A DNA stretch of 64,000 bases from Oscillospiraceae bacterium (GCA_015066345.1 SVOQ01000011.1:1-64000), one strand, 5' to 3'; positions 1 to 8,915 are shown, counted from the first letter of the stretch. Notes: generated from the letters alone by a model not told the origin. Numbers and translations are program-made.

Positions 1-1
1 A

Positions 2-1126
2 TCTGGTGAATATATCAGCAACCTAACCGGAGAAGCAATGTATAAGTCTTTTAGACCTGCTCCTTTACCTCCGGTACTTAATATGGATGATGAGATGATT
101 ACTCAATTGACCAGTGCAACAAAAGCATTGGCAACGTTGGATGCCCTTTCTTCGTATATCCCCAATATGAATCTTTTTGTGTCAATGTATGTTCGCAAGG
201 AAGCTTTGTTATCATCTCAGATTGAAGGCACACAAGCAACACTTGAAGATGTTTTGGATCCATTGGTAGAAAAGAATGCTAATCAAAATGTGGCAGATGT
301 TGTGAACTATATTAAAGCCACAGAGTTTGCACTTGAACGAATGAACTCGCTTCCTCTCTGTAATAGACTTATTAAAGAAACTCATGAAGTTTTAATGTCA
401 GGTGTTCGTGGGCAGGAGAAAAATCCCGGCGAATTTAGAACTTCTCAAAACTGGATTGGCGCTGCAGGTTCATCCATAAAGAATGCACGTTATATTCCAC
501 CGAATCCGGATGATATGATAAATGCCATGTCTGATTTGGAAAAGTATATCAATTCAGACGACTCGTTAGATTTACTGATTCAGGCAGCATTGCTTCATTA
601 CCAGTTTGAAACAATCCATCCCTTCCTTGATGGTAACGGTCGCGTTGGCAGGCTTTTAATTACCCTTTTCTTGATGGATAAGAAAGTGTTAAATTCCCCT
701 GCGCTATATATATCATACTATCTTAAGAAAAATCGAATTGAGTATTATGATCGTATGAGTGAGGTGCGCAATAAGGACAATTACGAGCAGTGGATAAAAT
801 TTTTCTTGAATGCTATTAAAGAGTCAGCCGACGAATCGGTCGAAACAATCAAAAAACTATCCGAACTCCATAATGTAAATATCAAAAAGATAGATGCAAT
901 GGGGAGAGCGGCAAAGAATGCCAGAGCTGTTTTTGATTATCTTGAGCAAAACCCAATCATTGATATCGGTAAAACTGCAGAAGAATTAAATCTTGCATTC
1001 AGCACAGTGTCTCTTGCGGTGAATAGATTGGTGGATTCGGGAATTTTAATTCAAACCAACAATGCAAATCGCAACCGTGTATTTTCATACGAAGATTATC
1101 TTGCAATATTACGAAAAGACACATAA
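2..1126 (+). CDS. Fic family protein with C-terminal winged helix (5' end outside window)
   Basis: Probable AMP-transferase of the Fic superfamily. The canonical active-site motif HPFLDGNGRVGR is intact near residue 194 of the track ORF. Upstream, SSQIEGT matches the (S/T)xxxE(G/N) inhibitory-helix motif of class II Fic proteins, so activity is probably autoinhibited. The last ~70 residues (DIGKTAEELNLAFSTVS) look like a winged helix-turn-helix, the usual layout of Fic/DUF4172-like regulators. The track starts at ATG 38, but the same frame stays open to base 2 (SGEYISNLTGEA), which resembles the normal Fic N-terminus; the true start therefore lies before the window and 374 residues are visible. 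A bidirectional hairpin follows the stop. The cellular target cannot be inferred. Confidence 0.9.
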   Translation, partial: SGEYISNLTGEAMYKSFRPAPLPPVLNMDDEMITQLTSATKALATLDALSSYIPNMNLFVSMYVRKEALLSSQIEGTQATLEDVLDPLVEKNANQNVADVVNYIKATEFALERMNSLPLCNRLIKETHEVLMSGVRGQEKNPGEFRTSQNWIGAAGSSIKNARYIPPNPDDMINAMSDLEKYINSDDSLDLLIQAALLHYQFETIHPFLDGNGRVGRLLITLFLMDKKVLNSPALYISYYLKKNRIEYYDRMSEVRNKDNYEQWIKFFLNAIKESADESVETIKKLSELHNVNIKKIDAMGRAAKNARAVFDYLEQNPIIDIGKTAEELNLAFSTVSLAVNRLVDSGILIQTNNANRNRVFSYEDYLAILRKDT

Positions 1127-1144
1127 ATCAATAATTAACATTAC

Positions 1145-1173
1145 AAAAGCGAGGTGAAATTCACCTCGCTTTT
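1145..1173. terminator. Bidirectional intrinsic terminator
   Basis: A near-perfect inverted repeat (AAAAGCGAGGTGAA with its complement) with A and T runs on both sides sits between the convergent fic and DUF4304-like genes, so it can terminate both transcripts. Confidence 0.85.
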
Positions 1174-1176
1174 GCA

Positions 1177-1656
1177 TTAAAAATTATCTAAAATATATTG
1201 CTTGGTAGATGGGGTTGTTGGTGGCGTATCAATCATAAAAAATTCTTCGGCAGGAACTGGGTCTTTTTCATAATCGACGAGTTTGGCTCGTCGTTTCTCC
1301 AAAGGATTACGTTCTTCCCACTCCATAAAAGCAATTAATCGTTCTTTAATTAAAGACTTATTTGTCCATTCTTCGCACCATTGTTCAAATTTTTTTATTA
1401 TTTCTTCAGGTGTTGTTTGCTCAATTTGCGTCATATAGTGACCGTGGGCTAACATATCAGAGGGAAGCGCATTGATGCGAATACTTGGTCTTATATAATA
1501 TGTTTCTTTTGAAAAACAACTGCCTTGCACATAAAAATAAATTGTAAAGTCACCGATGTCTTTTGTCCAAGTTTTATTCTTTTTCTTAAACCCTTTTGCT
1601 TTCAAATAAGGTTTTACATATTCAATTAATTCTTCTTCGGGTAAAAAGTGTTTCAA
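1177..1656 (-). CDS. DUF4304-like protein
   Basis: A 159-residue soluble protein of unknown function. The N-terminal half (LKAKGFKKKNKTWTK, then FTIYFYVQGSCFSK) resembles the DUF4304 pattern, in which a basic GFKKK segment is followed by beta strands; I assign this from pattern memory only. The start is a TTG preceded by AGGCGGTGA at about 5 bases. It is convergent with fic and shares its terminator. No signal peptide, membrane segment or catalytic motif is visible. Such proteins are often found among polymorphic-toxin or accessory genes, but nothing here proves that role. Confidence 0.6.
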   Translation of the reverse strand: MKHFLPEEELIEYVKPYLKAKGFKKKNKTWTKDIGDFTIYFYVQGSCFSKETYYIRPSIRINALPSDMLAHGHYMTQIEQTTPEEIIKKFEQWCEEWTNKSLIKERLIAFMEWEERNPLEKRRAKLVDYEKDPVPAEEFFMIDTPPTTPSTKQYILDNF

Positions 1657-1776
1657 GAAATCACCGCCTTTAATTCATTATATCACAACAGGTTTAAAAA
1701 GTAAATCTTGCGGTATATTTCTCCCAGAAATACAGATAATAACAACACAATTTGTAATTTAAGGAGAAATGAATAT

Positions 1777-2316
1777 ATGAAAGCAACAGGGATTGTGAGA
1801 AGAATTGATGATTTGGGCAGGGTTGTTATTCCTAAAGAGATAAGAAGGACACTTCGTATTCGTGAGGGAGACCCATTGGAAATTTTTACCGCCAGTGACG
1901 GTGAAGTTATTTTTAAAAAATACTCACCCATGGGTGAGTTGTCGGAGTTTTCGGGTCAGTACTCGGATATATTGAGCCGTACGGCGGATTTACCCGTTGT
2001 TATAACCGACCGCGACCATGTTATTTCCGTTTCGGGTCTTCCTAAAAAGGATTATCTTGAACGTCATATTTCAAAAGAGCTTGAAGAAATTATGGAAAAC
2101 AGGGATAAATATATTAAAACCCGCGAAAACGAACGCCTCTACCCTATTGATAACTGTGATATTGAGGCACTTACAGCCTTCCCCATAATTTCCGCCGGTG
2201 ATATTGGCGGTGCGGTTATTTTCTTAAGTAACGGTGACTACTCAAAGCTTACGGACACTGAGGTTAAATTGGCTCAGGTTGCCGCAACATTCCTCGGAAA
2301 ACAGATGGAGGAATAA
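1777..2316 (+). CDS. spoVT: Stage V sporulation protein T (AbrB-family transcription factor)
   Basis: SpoVT is a DNA-binding regulator of forespore (sigma-G) genes. The N-terminus (MKATGIVRRIDDLGRVVIPKE) is the swapped-hairpin AbrB DNA-binding domain, residues about 1-50, and the rest is the GAF-like sensor domain. At 179 residues it matches the family length. The track start at 1708 adds 23 residues absent from the family; the ATG at 1777 follows AAGGAG by ten bases and is chosen here. It is the first clear sporulation marker in the window. The neighbouring methyltransferase gene has its own promoter, so spoVT is probably monocistronic. Confidence 0.95.
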   Translation: MKATGIVRRIDDLGRVVIPKEIRRTLRIREGDPLEIFTASDGEVIFKKYSPMGELSEFSGQYSDILSRTADLPVVITDRDHVISVSGLPKKDYLERHISKELEEIMENRDKYIKTRENERLYPIDNCDIEALTAFPIISAGDIGGAVIFLSNGDYSKLTDTEVKLAQVAATFLGKQMEE

Positions 2317-2367
2317 TTCAACAATTGTTATATATTTAATTTGTGAATATCTTCCAAAGGATTTTTA

Positions 2368-2396
2368 TTGAAGAAAACTGCTTTTTGTGTTAAAAT
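2368..2396 (+). promoter_or_regulatory. Sigma-A promoter for the methyltransferase-FAD protein pair
   Basis: TTGAAG and TAAAAT separated by 17 bases. It overlaps the alternative TTG start used by the ORF track, which supports translation from ATG 2440 instead. Confidence 0.7.
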
Positions 2397-2439
2397 TAAT
2401 GTGTATGCGAATGCATTAATTTTACACAAGGAGCAGTTT

Positions 2440-3195
2440 ATGGTTTCAAGAGCCGAGAGAACCGAGGATTTAGCTAAAAACTTAAAAATTTATGTTAGCG
2501 AAGCGCATATTTTCACATCCGACGCTATTGTTCTTGCTGACTTCTGTGCTCCGCGACACAAGGATAAATGCTGCGACCTTGGAACGGGTAACGGCATTAT
2601 TCCCCTACTGTGGATTCGTGATTTTCAGCCCAAAGAGATTACGGGTGTTGAACTTAGCGAAAGTGCCGTAAATCTTTTTAATAAAACTCTAATTGAAAAT
2701 AACCTTAAAGACAAAGTCAATCTGATACATAGGGATTTAAGAGATTTAAAGGGCGTTTTACCCAACGAATATTACGATATAGTAAGTATTAACCCCCCAT
2801 ATAAAAAACTCGGTACGGGCATTGTAAACGAAGGCGAAGACTATAAGAATGCACGTCACGAATTTAACTGCACTCTTGATGACGCTTCAAAAACCGCGTC
2901 TCAGCTTTTAAAATTCGGCGGTCGCTTCTGTATATGTCAACGCCCCGAAAGATTACCCGATATTTTTGCAGCAATGCGTAAATTTAAAATCGAACCAAAG
3001 TCCATGCGTGAAGTTATTCAACGCGTAGGCAAAGAGCCGAGCCTTGTACTCGTTGAGGGTAAAAAGGGCTCAGCCCAAGGGTTCAGAATTTATCCTCCCC
3101 TTATTTTAGAGGATGAAACGGGTCAATACACCCCCGAAGCAGAAGAATTATTCAATTCATATAAATACAAGGAGTTGTTACATAATGAAGTATGA
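2440..3195 (+). CDS. N6-adenine-type SAM methyltransferase (TrmN6-like)
   Basis: A Rossmann-fold methyltransferase with motif I DLGTGNG (residues ~46-52) and the NPPY catalytic motif (residue ~118) typical of enzymes that methylate the exocyclic amine of adenine. Overall length (251 residues) and sequence resemble the TrmN6/YabB group acting on adenosine 37 of tRNA-Val; the substrate is inferred from family only. The start is moved from track position 2368 to ATG 2440, which has AAGGAG six bases upstream and lies downstream of the promoter. The 3' end overlaps the next gene by 11 bases, so the two are cotranscribed and probably translationally coupled. Confidence 0.85.
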   Translation: MVSRAERTEDLAKNLKIYVSEAHIFTSDAIVLADFCAPRHKDKCCDLGTGNGIIPLLWIRDFQPKEITGVELSESAVNLFNKTLIENNLKDKVNLIHRDLRDLKGVLPNEYYDIVSINPPYKKLGTGIVNEGEDYKNARHEFNCTLDDASKTASQLLKFGGRFCICQRPERLPDIFAAMRKFKIEPKSMREVIQRVGKEPSLVLVEGKKGSAQGFRIYPPLILEDETGQYTPEAEELFNSYKYKELLHNEV

Positions 3196-4576
3196 TGTTG
3201 TTATAGTGGGCGCAGGTCCTGCAGGTATTTTTACCGCCCTTGAAATGCGTAGAAGAAACTGCAACAAATCAATACTCATAATCGAAAAGGGTCAACCCGT
3301 TGAAAAACGCAGTTGCCCCAAAGCAAAAACCAAACAGTGCGTTAACTGTAAACCCTACTGCCATATTACAACGGGTTTTTCAGGTGCAGGTGCATTCTCC
3401 GACGGTAAGCTCAGCTTAAGCTACGAGGTTGGCGGTGACTTACCCTCACTTATAGGCGAGGATTTTGCTCAGGAGCTTATAGACTACACCGACAAAATTT
3501 ACCTTGAATTTGGTGCAGACGAGCATATTGAGGGTATTAACAACGATGCGGAAGTTAAAGAAATACGTAAAAATGCCATTCAGGCGGGTCTTAAGCTTGT
3601 TGACTGTCCCATCCGTCACTTAGGTACGGAAAAAGCACAGACACTCTACCTTGAAATCGAAAATCACCTTAGAGATAACAATGTTGATATGATGTTCAGT
3701 TACGAATGTAACGACATAATTATTGAAGACGGTGTATGCAAGGGTGTATTAATAAGCAAGGGCGACGACCATCAACAGATTGATGCAGAAAAGGTAGTTG
3801 TAGCCACAGGCAGACGTGGTGCAGATTGGCTCGAAAAGCTCTGTAACGAGCACGGAATTGAGCATCAGGCGGGTACTGTTGACATAGGTGTACGTGTTGA
3901 GGTTCGTAACGAGGTTATGGAAAAAGTTAACCGTGTTCTTTACGAATCAAAGCTTATTGGCTACCCCAAGCCCTTCAAAAATAAGGTTCGTACCTTCTGT
4001 CAGAATCCCGGCGGTTTCGTAAGTCAGGAAAATTACGACAACGACCTTGCAGTTGTTAACGGACACTCATACAAAGAAAAAAAGTCAAACAACACAAACG
4101 TTGCCATCCTTTGTTCTCATAACTTTAATTATCCTTTCAATCAACCTATTGAATACGCTCAAAAAGTTGGTGAGCTTACAAATATGCTTGGTGCAGGTCA
4201 TATCCTTGTACAAAGATACGGCGATATTCTCGACGGTAAGAGAACCTGGCCCAAAGAATTGGCTCAGTCAAACTTACGTCCCTCCCTCCCCGACGCAGTT
4301 GCGGGTGACATTACCGCCGCTATGCCCTACCGTGCAATGACAAATATTATAAACTTCATTCAGGCGGTTGACCACGTTGTACCGGGCTTTGCATCAACAG
4401 AAACCCTCCTTTATTCACCCGAACTTAAATTCTACAGTAATAAAATTAAAATGGATACCAAACTTAACACAAGTGTTAAAGGTCTTCATTGCCTTGGTGA
4501 CTCCTCAGGTTGGACGAGAGGTCTTATGATGGCATCGGTTATGGGTGTTTTAATGGGACGATTTATAGCTGAATAA
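3185..4576 (+). CDS. FAD-dependent oxidoreductase (NAD(FAD)-utilizing dehydrogenase family)
   Basis: A 463-residue flavoprotein with the dinucleotide-binding motif VGAGPAG at residues 8-14 and a C-terminal FAD-contact region (LHCLGDSSGWTRGLMMASVMG). It matches a widespread family of uncharacterised FAD-dependent dehydrogenases. A four-cysteine set (Cx7Cx2Cx3C, CPKAKTKQCVNCKPYC) near residue 45 could bind a metal or an iron-sulfur cluster; that is inference. The ATG at 3185 is preferred over track position 3113 because AAGGAG lies just upstream and the Rossmann motif then sits at the N-terminus. It overlaps the methyltransferase gene and ends at a strong terminator. Confidence 0.85.
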   Translation: MKYDVVIVGAGPAGIFTALEMRRRNCNKSILIIEKGQPVEKRSCPKAKTKQCVNCKPYCHITTGFSGAGAFSDGKLSLSYEVGGDLPSLIGEDFAQELIDYTDKIYLEFGADEHIEGINNDAEVKEIRKNAIQAGLKLVDCPIRHLGTEKAQTLYLEIENHLRDNNVDMMFSYECNDIIIEDGVCKGVLISKGDDHQQIDAEKVVVATGRRGADWLEKLCNEHGIEHQAGTVDIGVRVEVRNEVMEKVNRVLYESKLIGYPKPFKNKVRTFCQNPGGFVSQENYDNDLAVVNGHSYKEKKSNNTNVAILCSHNFNYPFNQPIEYAQKVGELTNMLGAGHILVQRYGDILDGKRTWPKELAQSNLRPSLPDAVAGDITAAMPYRAMTNIINFIQAVDHVVPGFASTETLLYSPELKFYSNKIKMDTKLNTSVKGLHCLGDSSGWTRGLMMASVMGVLMGRFIAE

Positions 4577-4584
4577 AAAAATTC

Positions 4585-4614
4585 ACCTGCTACGTAAACC
4601 GTAGCAGGTTTTTT
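4585..4614. terminator. Intrinsic terminator between convergent genes
   Basis: A 10-bp stem (ACCTGCTACG/CGTAGCAGGT) with a five-base loop, followed by T6 on the plus strand and A-rich sequence on the other side. It can serve both the FAD protein and the convergent YdbC-like gene. Confidence 0.85.
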
Positions 4615-4627
4615 ATGTCCAAAAAAC

Positions 4628-4852
4628 TTATTTACCTAAAACTTCACCGATAATCTCGTAGAGGTTTTCGAGTTCTTCCTTAGTAAGTGACATACCCTTA
4701 CCCATTTTTATGTGGTCGGGAGCCCAGTCACGGATATCATACTTAGGTGCACCATCGTTCCAGGAAATAAGGTTAAGCTCTCTTGTCCAACCCTTACCTG
4801 TTTCGGAAATAACACCGAATTCGTCTTTGATTTCATACTTAAATTCTGCCAT
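4628..4852 (-). CDS. YdbC family protein (PC4-like ssDNA-binding)
   Basis: A 74-residue protein matching the YdbC family, whose Lactococcus member has a PC4-like fold and binds single-stranded DNA (established for that family). Characteristic stretches are GWTRELNLISWNDG and PKYDIRDWAPDHIKMGKG. The length equals the family norm. The start has AAAGGAGA about seven bases upstream. It lies 33 bases after the membrane-protein gene with no obvious promoter between, so it may be the last gene of the transcript that starts with the acyl-CoA-ligase-like gene. Confidence 0.85.
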   Translation of the reverse strand: MAEFKYEIKDEFGVISETGKGWTRELNLISWNDGAPKYDIRDWAPDHIKMGKGMSLTKEELENLYEIIGEVLGK

Positions 4853-4885
4853 ATCTATTTCTCCTTTAAAATTAATTACTGTTTA

Positions 4886-5932
4886 TTACTGAACTTCGGT
4901 TTCTTCGGTTGCTTGTGTCGGTATGGACGCAACACCGTTTATACTGAAAAGCGTTGTTTCAACGTCGTAGTCCGAAGTCCATACACTTACGGGATAATTA
5001 CCGAAAATATCCGCAACACTCAAATCAGAATTGCCCATTTCCTTTGCGAGACTCTCCATTGAGTAAGAGTCAAACTTACAACGAATCATATTAAGACTAT
5101 CGTACTCGGTAACAATAAAATCACGTTTATATGTTCCGCCGTTATAGTTAACACCGAAACGCACAAAATTGGTGATAAAGTCATTGTTCAACTCGGTATA
5201 GGCGTTAACATCATCAAAATAAATATCAAGCCATATAAATTCATCGGCTTTTGTAAGTTCCGCCTTTTTAACACCCTGAGCAACATTCAGAATATTAACC
5301 TTATAATTTGAATTATCGCATTTCTTTGAATGCGTACCCATAAGGGTTTCAACCACATCGCCGCTTGATTTTGACTGAACGCATACATTAAATGGTAATT
5401 CAAGAGCGTTTTCGTAGGTTACGGTAACTTCGTCCGTAAGGGCAATTGCGTTAGCGAAATCGTTAAGAACACTCAATGTATAAACCGCCGTATTTGAAGC
5501 AGAATCAAGTTTTAATTCACCGGGACAACTGAACTGAGTACCGTCCGCATTATAAAAGCAAAATACAGGTATATAGTCGGCGTCATTTACATTACTTGCG
5601 TTATGGGTTTTTAAAAGGCTTTCTTTGTCTTTATACTTTACCTTTAATGATACTGATATCTCGTCATTCTCAACGGTGTACGACACTATATTTTTATTAT
5701 ATAATGTGACATTCTTTAACTGAGCAACCGCTTCGGTTTCGGGAACGGTAGTTTCAGTTGTATTAATCACGGTAGATTCGGTTGTACTTTTAGCATCCGC
5801 CTTTTCTTTAATGGCAGAGGTAACGTTAACTATTACGAAAAGTGCAACAGCAATTGCTATTATACCAAAAACCAATAAAATTGGGTTTTTCTGAAGTTTA
5901 TAGCTTAAACTTTTTTTATTAGTATCAGCCAT
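4886..5932 (-). CDS. Predicted single-pass membrane protein of unknown function
   Basis: 348 residues. A short basic cytoplasmic N-terminus is followed by one membrane segment (residues ~16-38, NPILLVFGIIAIAVALFVIV), then a Thr/Glu-rich linker (TTESTVINTTETTVPETE) and a large extracytoplasmic region without a motif I recognise. No lipobox cysteine is present. The start overlaps the upstream acyl-CoA-ligase-like gene by 8 bases and has GGAGG nine bases ahead, so the two are coupled. This suggests a function at the envelope connected with the ligase product, which is inference only. Confidence 0.75.
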   Translation of the reverse strand: MADTNKKSLSYKLQKNPILLVFGIIAIAVALFVIVNVTSAIKEKADAKSTTESTVINTTETTVPETEAVAQLKNVTLYNKNIVSYTVENDEISVSLKVKYKDKESLLKTHNASNVNDADYIPVFCFYNADGTQFSCPGELKLDSASNTAVYTLSVLNDFANAIALTDEVTVTYENALELPFNVCVQSKSSGDVVETLMGTHSKKCDNSNYKVNILNVAQGVKKAELTKADEFIWLDIYFDDVNAYTELNNDFITNFVRFGVNYNGGTYKRDFIVTEYDSLNMIRCKFDSYSMESLAKEMGNSDLSVADIFGNYPVSVWTSDYDVETTLFSINGVASIPTQATEETEVQ

Positions 5933-7889
5933 TCTTTTCTTCCTCCGTTGATTTTTGGTTTTTAGCCGCCTTTTCCTCTGCTTTACGTTCTTTTTTCTCT
6001 AAACGTGCGGCTTCTTTTTCGGCTTTTTCGGTGGCTTTCTTTTCTTCGGCTACTGCCTTTTCTTCCGCCTTACGTTCCTTTTTCTCGACACGTACAACTT
6101 CTTTTTCGGCTTTTTCGGTAGCTTTCTTTTCTTCAACTACCGCTTTTTCTTCCGCTTTACGCTCTTCTTTTTCAAGACGGTCTGCCTCTTTACTTGCCTT
6201 AAAAGCGGCTTTCTCTATTTCCTTTTTCGCTTTATTTGCTTCGCGTACCTCTTTTTTACTGGGTTCCGGTGCAGGAGGTGTATCCGAAAGCTTCATAAAG
6301 TCAATTTTTGCCATTCGGGTTCTGGGGAGTGCATCAAGAATTGTAACGCGACTCGGACGAGAGAATCTTTCGAGCTTACTGTCACAATATTCTTTAATAC
6401 ATCTGCTTATTTCCTCAGGATTATCGGTGGGTTGATTAAGTGAAACAAACAATTTTATAATAGGTTTGCTACCAACATAACCCTGAACCGCACAGGCTTC
6501 ATTAATATAATCAAGTTTTAAAACTTCGTTTTCAATATCATTGGGATAAACATTGTAACCGGAGATGATTATCATACGTTTCTTTCTACCCGTAAAGAAA
6601 ACGAAACCGTCATCATCCATATAGCCCAAATCACCGGAACAAACCCAACGTTTACCCTCTTCATCCACGTAAACGCCACTATCGTCGCTATCGTAATAAC
6701 CGTCCATAACTGTTGAACCTGATATTACTATTTCACCGATTGTATTTATGGGAAGTTTGTTTCGGTCATCATCCCATATTTCAACGGTCATACCGTCAAG
6801 AGGTTTACCGATGGAGTCGGGTTTATACGAACCGTATATATTAGCAGTACAAACGGAGCTTACCTCAGTTAAGCCGTAGCCCCTGTAAAGCCTACCCTTT
6901 GCACGCCATTTTTCAAGGTAGGAATTAAAGGATTTAATAAAGGTTTCACTTACGAAATCGCCACCCGCCCATAAAAGACGAAGTTTTGAAAGATGCTCAC
7001 CGTCAAAGTTCGATGAATCGTGCATTTTCTTAAACATAGCGGGAACGCCAACAATATAAGTGATATTGTATTTTTTCATAAATTTTATAGCTTTGTCCGC
7101 ATTAAAGTTCGTCATAGGAATACAGGTAAATCCCGCACACATACTGAAATGCATAACAACACCAAGGCCGAAAGCATGGAACAAGGGTAAAACTACAAGT
7201 GAACACTCAGCACCGGGGGCGTGGGGTGAATCGAAGAAGCTTAACTTATAAGCCAATTCGTTAAGGTTACTGCTTGTAAGTTTTATTGTCTTACTCTTAC
7301 CCGTTGTACCGCCGCCGTGTAAATACACGGCAATATCGCTACCGTTACCCGTAAGCTTCGGAGCGCGAAGGTTCAGGTGACATATTGTGCTGTAATTTGC
7401 TGTTTCCGCAGAGGGTGTTTTAGATTTAACTTTTATTTTTTCGTATATTTTAAAGGCAGGACGTTTTACTGATGATACGTAGTCAGAGGGCGAACACACA
7501 ATTACAAGTCTGTTTCGACGCCTTAACATACTGACGTACTTTTCCATAAGAATATCAAGTACAAATATTGCCTTAGAATGTGTATTCTTAAGGATTTCCT
7601 CAAGAACATCGGGTGGTGTAAGAGGATGAACAATATTAGCAATAGCACCGATAGCGTTTATGGCATAGAAAGCCGCAAAACTCTGAACGGTATTGGGAAG
7701 GAATATTGTAACAACATCCCCTCTTTTAATATTTTTGCTATTAAGATATCCCGCAATGGACTCAACGTCTCTTACGAATTTTTTACGACTGATAAGATTA
7801 CCGAAACTTTCGGCAACATCATACAAACCGAAATCTTTGGTACACTCGCAAAAAAACTCAAAGCAATTTCTGTTTTCGGGTTTAATCAT
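5925..7889 (-). CDS. AMP-forming acyl-CoA synthetase-like ligase with charged repeat tail
   Basis: A 654-residue ANL-superfamily enzyme. The P-loop-like motif reads LHGGGTTGKSK (residues ~190-200) rather than the usual SGTTGxPKG, and the GYGLTE, SGDLGY and GRKKRMIIISGYNVYP motifs and the C-terminal lysine (MAKIDF) are present, so adenylation activity is plausible; the acid substrate is unknown. After the catalytic region (~residue 545) comes a Lys/Glu/Ala tail with two near-perfect 29-residue repeats and a partial third, predicted to be a long charged helix. A paralogue without the tail lies at 38117-39784. A TTGACA/TAAAAT promoter precedes it and it is coupled to a membrane-protein gene. Confidence 0.85.
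   Translation of the reverse strand: MIKPENRNCFEFFCECTKDFGLYDVAESFGNLISRKKFVRDVESIAGYLNSKNIKRGDVVTIFLPNTVQSFAAFYAINAIGAIANIVHPLTPPDVLEEILKNTHSKAIFVLDILMEKYVSMLRRRNRLVIVCSPSDYVSSVKRPAFKIYEKIKVKSKTPSAETANYSTICHLNLRAPKLTGNGSDIAVYLHGGGTTGKSKTIKLTSSNLNELAYKLSFFDSPHAPGAECSLVVLPLFHAFGLGVVMHFSMCAGFTCIPMTNFNADKAIKFMKKYNITYIVGVPAMFKKMHDSSNFDGEHLSKLRLLWAGGDFVSETFIKSFNSYLEKWRAKGRLYRGYGLTEVSSVCTANIYGSYKPDSIGKPLDGMTVEIWDDDRNKLPINTIGEIVISGSTVMDGYYDSDDSGVYVDEEGKRWVCSGDLGYMDDDGFVFFTGRKKRMIIISGYNVYPNDIENEVLKLDYINEACAVQGYVGSKPIIKLFVSLNQPTDNPEEISRCIKEYCDSKLERFSRPSRVTILDALPRTRMAKIDFMKLSDTPPAPEPSKKEVREANKAKKEIEKAAFKASKEADRLEKEERKAEEKAVVEEKKATEKAEKEVVRVEKKERKAEEKAVAEEKKATEKAEKEAARLEKKERKAEEKAAKNQKSTEEEKNG
5963..6158 (-). 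repeat. 87-bp tandem repeat encoding the KAEEKA tail
   Basis: Two adjacent 87-bp units (6158-6072 and 6071-5985) plus a partial third (from 5984) encode a 29-residue KAEEKAVxEEKKATEKAEKE-type unit in frame. The near identity suggests recent in-frame duplication. Confidence 0.85.
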
Positions 7890-7939
7890 AAAAATGATTC
7901 CTTTCGAAATAATGTAGTTTTACATACATAGTCCATTAT

Positions 7940-7968
7940 ATTTTATATTTTTATACACTTATTGTCAA
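7940..7968 (-). promoter_or_regulatory. Sigma-A promoter of the acyl-CoA-ligase-like operon
   Basis: On the minus strand TTGACA (7968-7963) and TAAAAT (7945-7940) are separated by 17 bases, between the AraC gene and the ligase start. Confidence 0.75.
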
Positions 7969-7978
7969 GTTTATTGAC

Positions 7979-8803
7979 CTATTTCTTAAGATTGCGGTTT
8001 TTCCACCCCAGAGGTGATATATTATGTTTTTCTTTAAAACAACGTGAAAAATACTCGGAATCAGAAAAACCGCACATTTCCGCAATTTCTCTTACAGAAT
8101 AGGAGTTTTCAAGAAGTAATTTTTCAGCAAGATTCATACGTTTAGCAGTAACATAATCCATAATAGTTATACCGAACTCTTGCTTAAAATGGGTTGTAAG
8201 AGTAACGGTACTGCAATGCAGACTATAACTCAAATCGGATAAAGTGATTTTCTGATTAAGATTATTCTTGACATAGTTTTTTATCATCTGACCTACACTT
8301 TGACGGGGGTCTGAAAGCATATTATTATTCTCAATATACCCCGCAATGACCGGTAACATACACGCAGATGAATTAAACTCATCAACACTTTTATGAGGAA
8401 TTTTATTTATATATTTAAGTAGCAATTCGTAGTCAAGATTATTCGCAACCTCGCACACTTTTTCTATTATACGGTTTCGGGAAACCTCGTCCCCCACGCC
8501 CATGCTCAAAAACAGATATGCTATTACATCCCCTTTTTGCATAATCGGGGCTATTGCTTCCAATATTCCGAAAGGGCAAGTATATATCACAAGCTCCTTT
8601 TCTTCGTTGACTTTATGCAACTGAATATTATCGGATTCAATACACATTTCAAGACAATCAGGATTTTTATGAATATACGTACAAAATTCATTTCCCGAAT
8701 GACGGCGAACAAGAACACGGAAGTCTTTATCAACAATGGCAATATCCAAACCCGTCATTTTATGGTAATTATTCAGTAACTCTTCAAGTTCAGGTAAATT
8801 CAT
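7979..8803 (-). CDS. AraC family regulator with PocR sensory domain
   Basis: 274 residues. The N-terminal ~165 residues resemble the PocR ligand-binding domain (LDIAIVDKDFRVLVRR, CTYIHKNPDCLEMCIESD), which in related regulators senses small metabolites. The C-terminal ~100 residues form the two-helix-turn-helix AraC domain (VREIAEMCGFSDSEYFSRCFKE). The start has AAGGAGGGCG ahead. It is divergent from the Gfo/Idh/MocA oxidoreductase across a 195-bp gap containing a large inverted repeat, so it probably controls that gene and itself. The inducer is unknown. Confidence 0.9.
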   Translation of the reverse strand: MNLPELEELLNNYHKMTGLDIAIVDKDFRVLVRRHSGNEFCTYIHKNPDCLEMCIESDNIQLHKVNEEKELVIYTCPFGILEAIAPIMQKGDVIAYLFLSMGVGDEVSRNRIIEKVCEVANNLDYELLLKYINKIPHKSVDEFNSSACMLPVIAGYIENNNMLSDPRQSVGQMIKNYVKNNLNQKITLSDLSYSLHCSTVTLTTHFKQEFGITIMDYVTAKRMNLAEKLLLENSYSVREIAEMCGFSDSEYFSRCFKEKHNISPLGWKNRNLKK

Positions 8804-8860
8804 AATTCGCCCTCCTTTTTTGATATACTACCATAAAAAAATGAATTTTAAAACACAAAA

Positions 8861-8915
8861 ATGAAAAATCGATAAGCATTTCGTATTTTTCTTGAGTTTT
8901 TTATCGATTTTACAT
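8861..8915. promoter_or_regulatory. Inverted repeat, candidate AraC/PocR operator
   Basis: Two 15-bp arms, ATGAAAAATCGATAA (8861-8875) and TTATCGATTTTACAT (8901-8915), match at 14 of 15 positions with centres 40 bp apart. They lie between the divergent regulator and oxidoreductase genes, upstream of a weak TTCAGT/TAGAAT promoter (8936-8964). The arrangement suits activator binding; inference. Confidence 0.6.

Noticed and set aside
1683-1931. 82-aa minus-strand ORF over the start of spoVT
   Set aside because: Shadow of spoVT in another frame; no ribosome-binding site and it contradicts the well-supported spoVT reading frame.
5963-6158. Possible frameshifted or inserted DNA in the ligase tail
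   Set aside because: The 87-bp units are multiples of three, in frame, and end at a normal stop overlapping the next gene, so this is a coding repeat.
6031-6435. 134-aa Ser/Phe/Ala-rich ORF opposite the ligase tail
   Set aside because: Antisense shadow of the Lys/Glu/Ala repeat; composition is the direct complement of the real gene.
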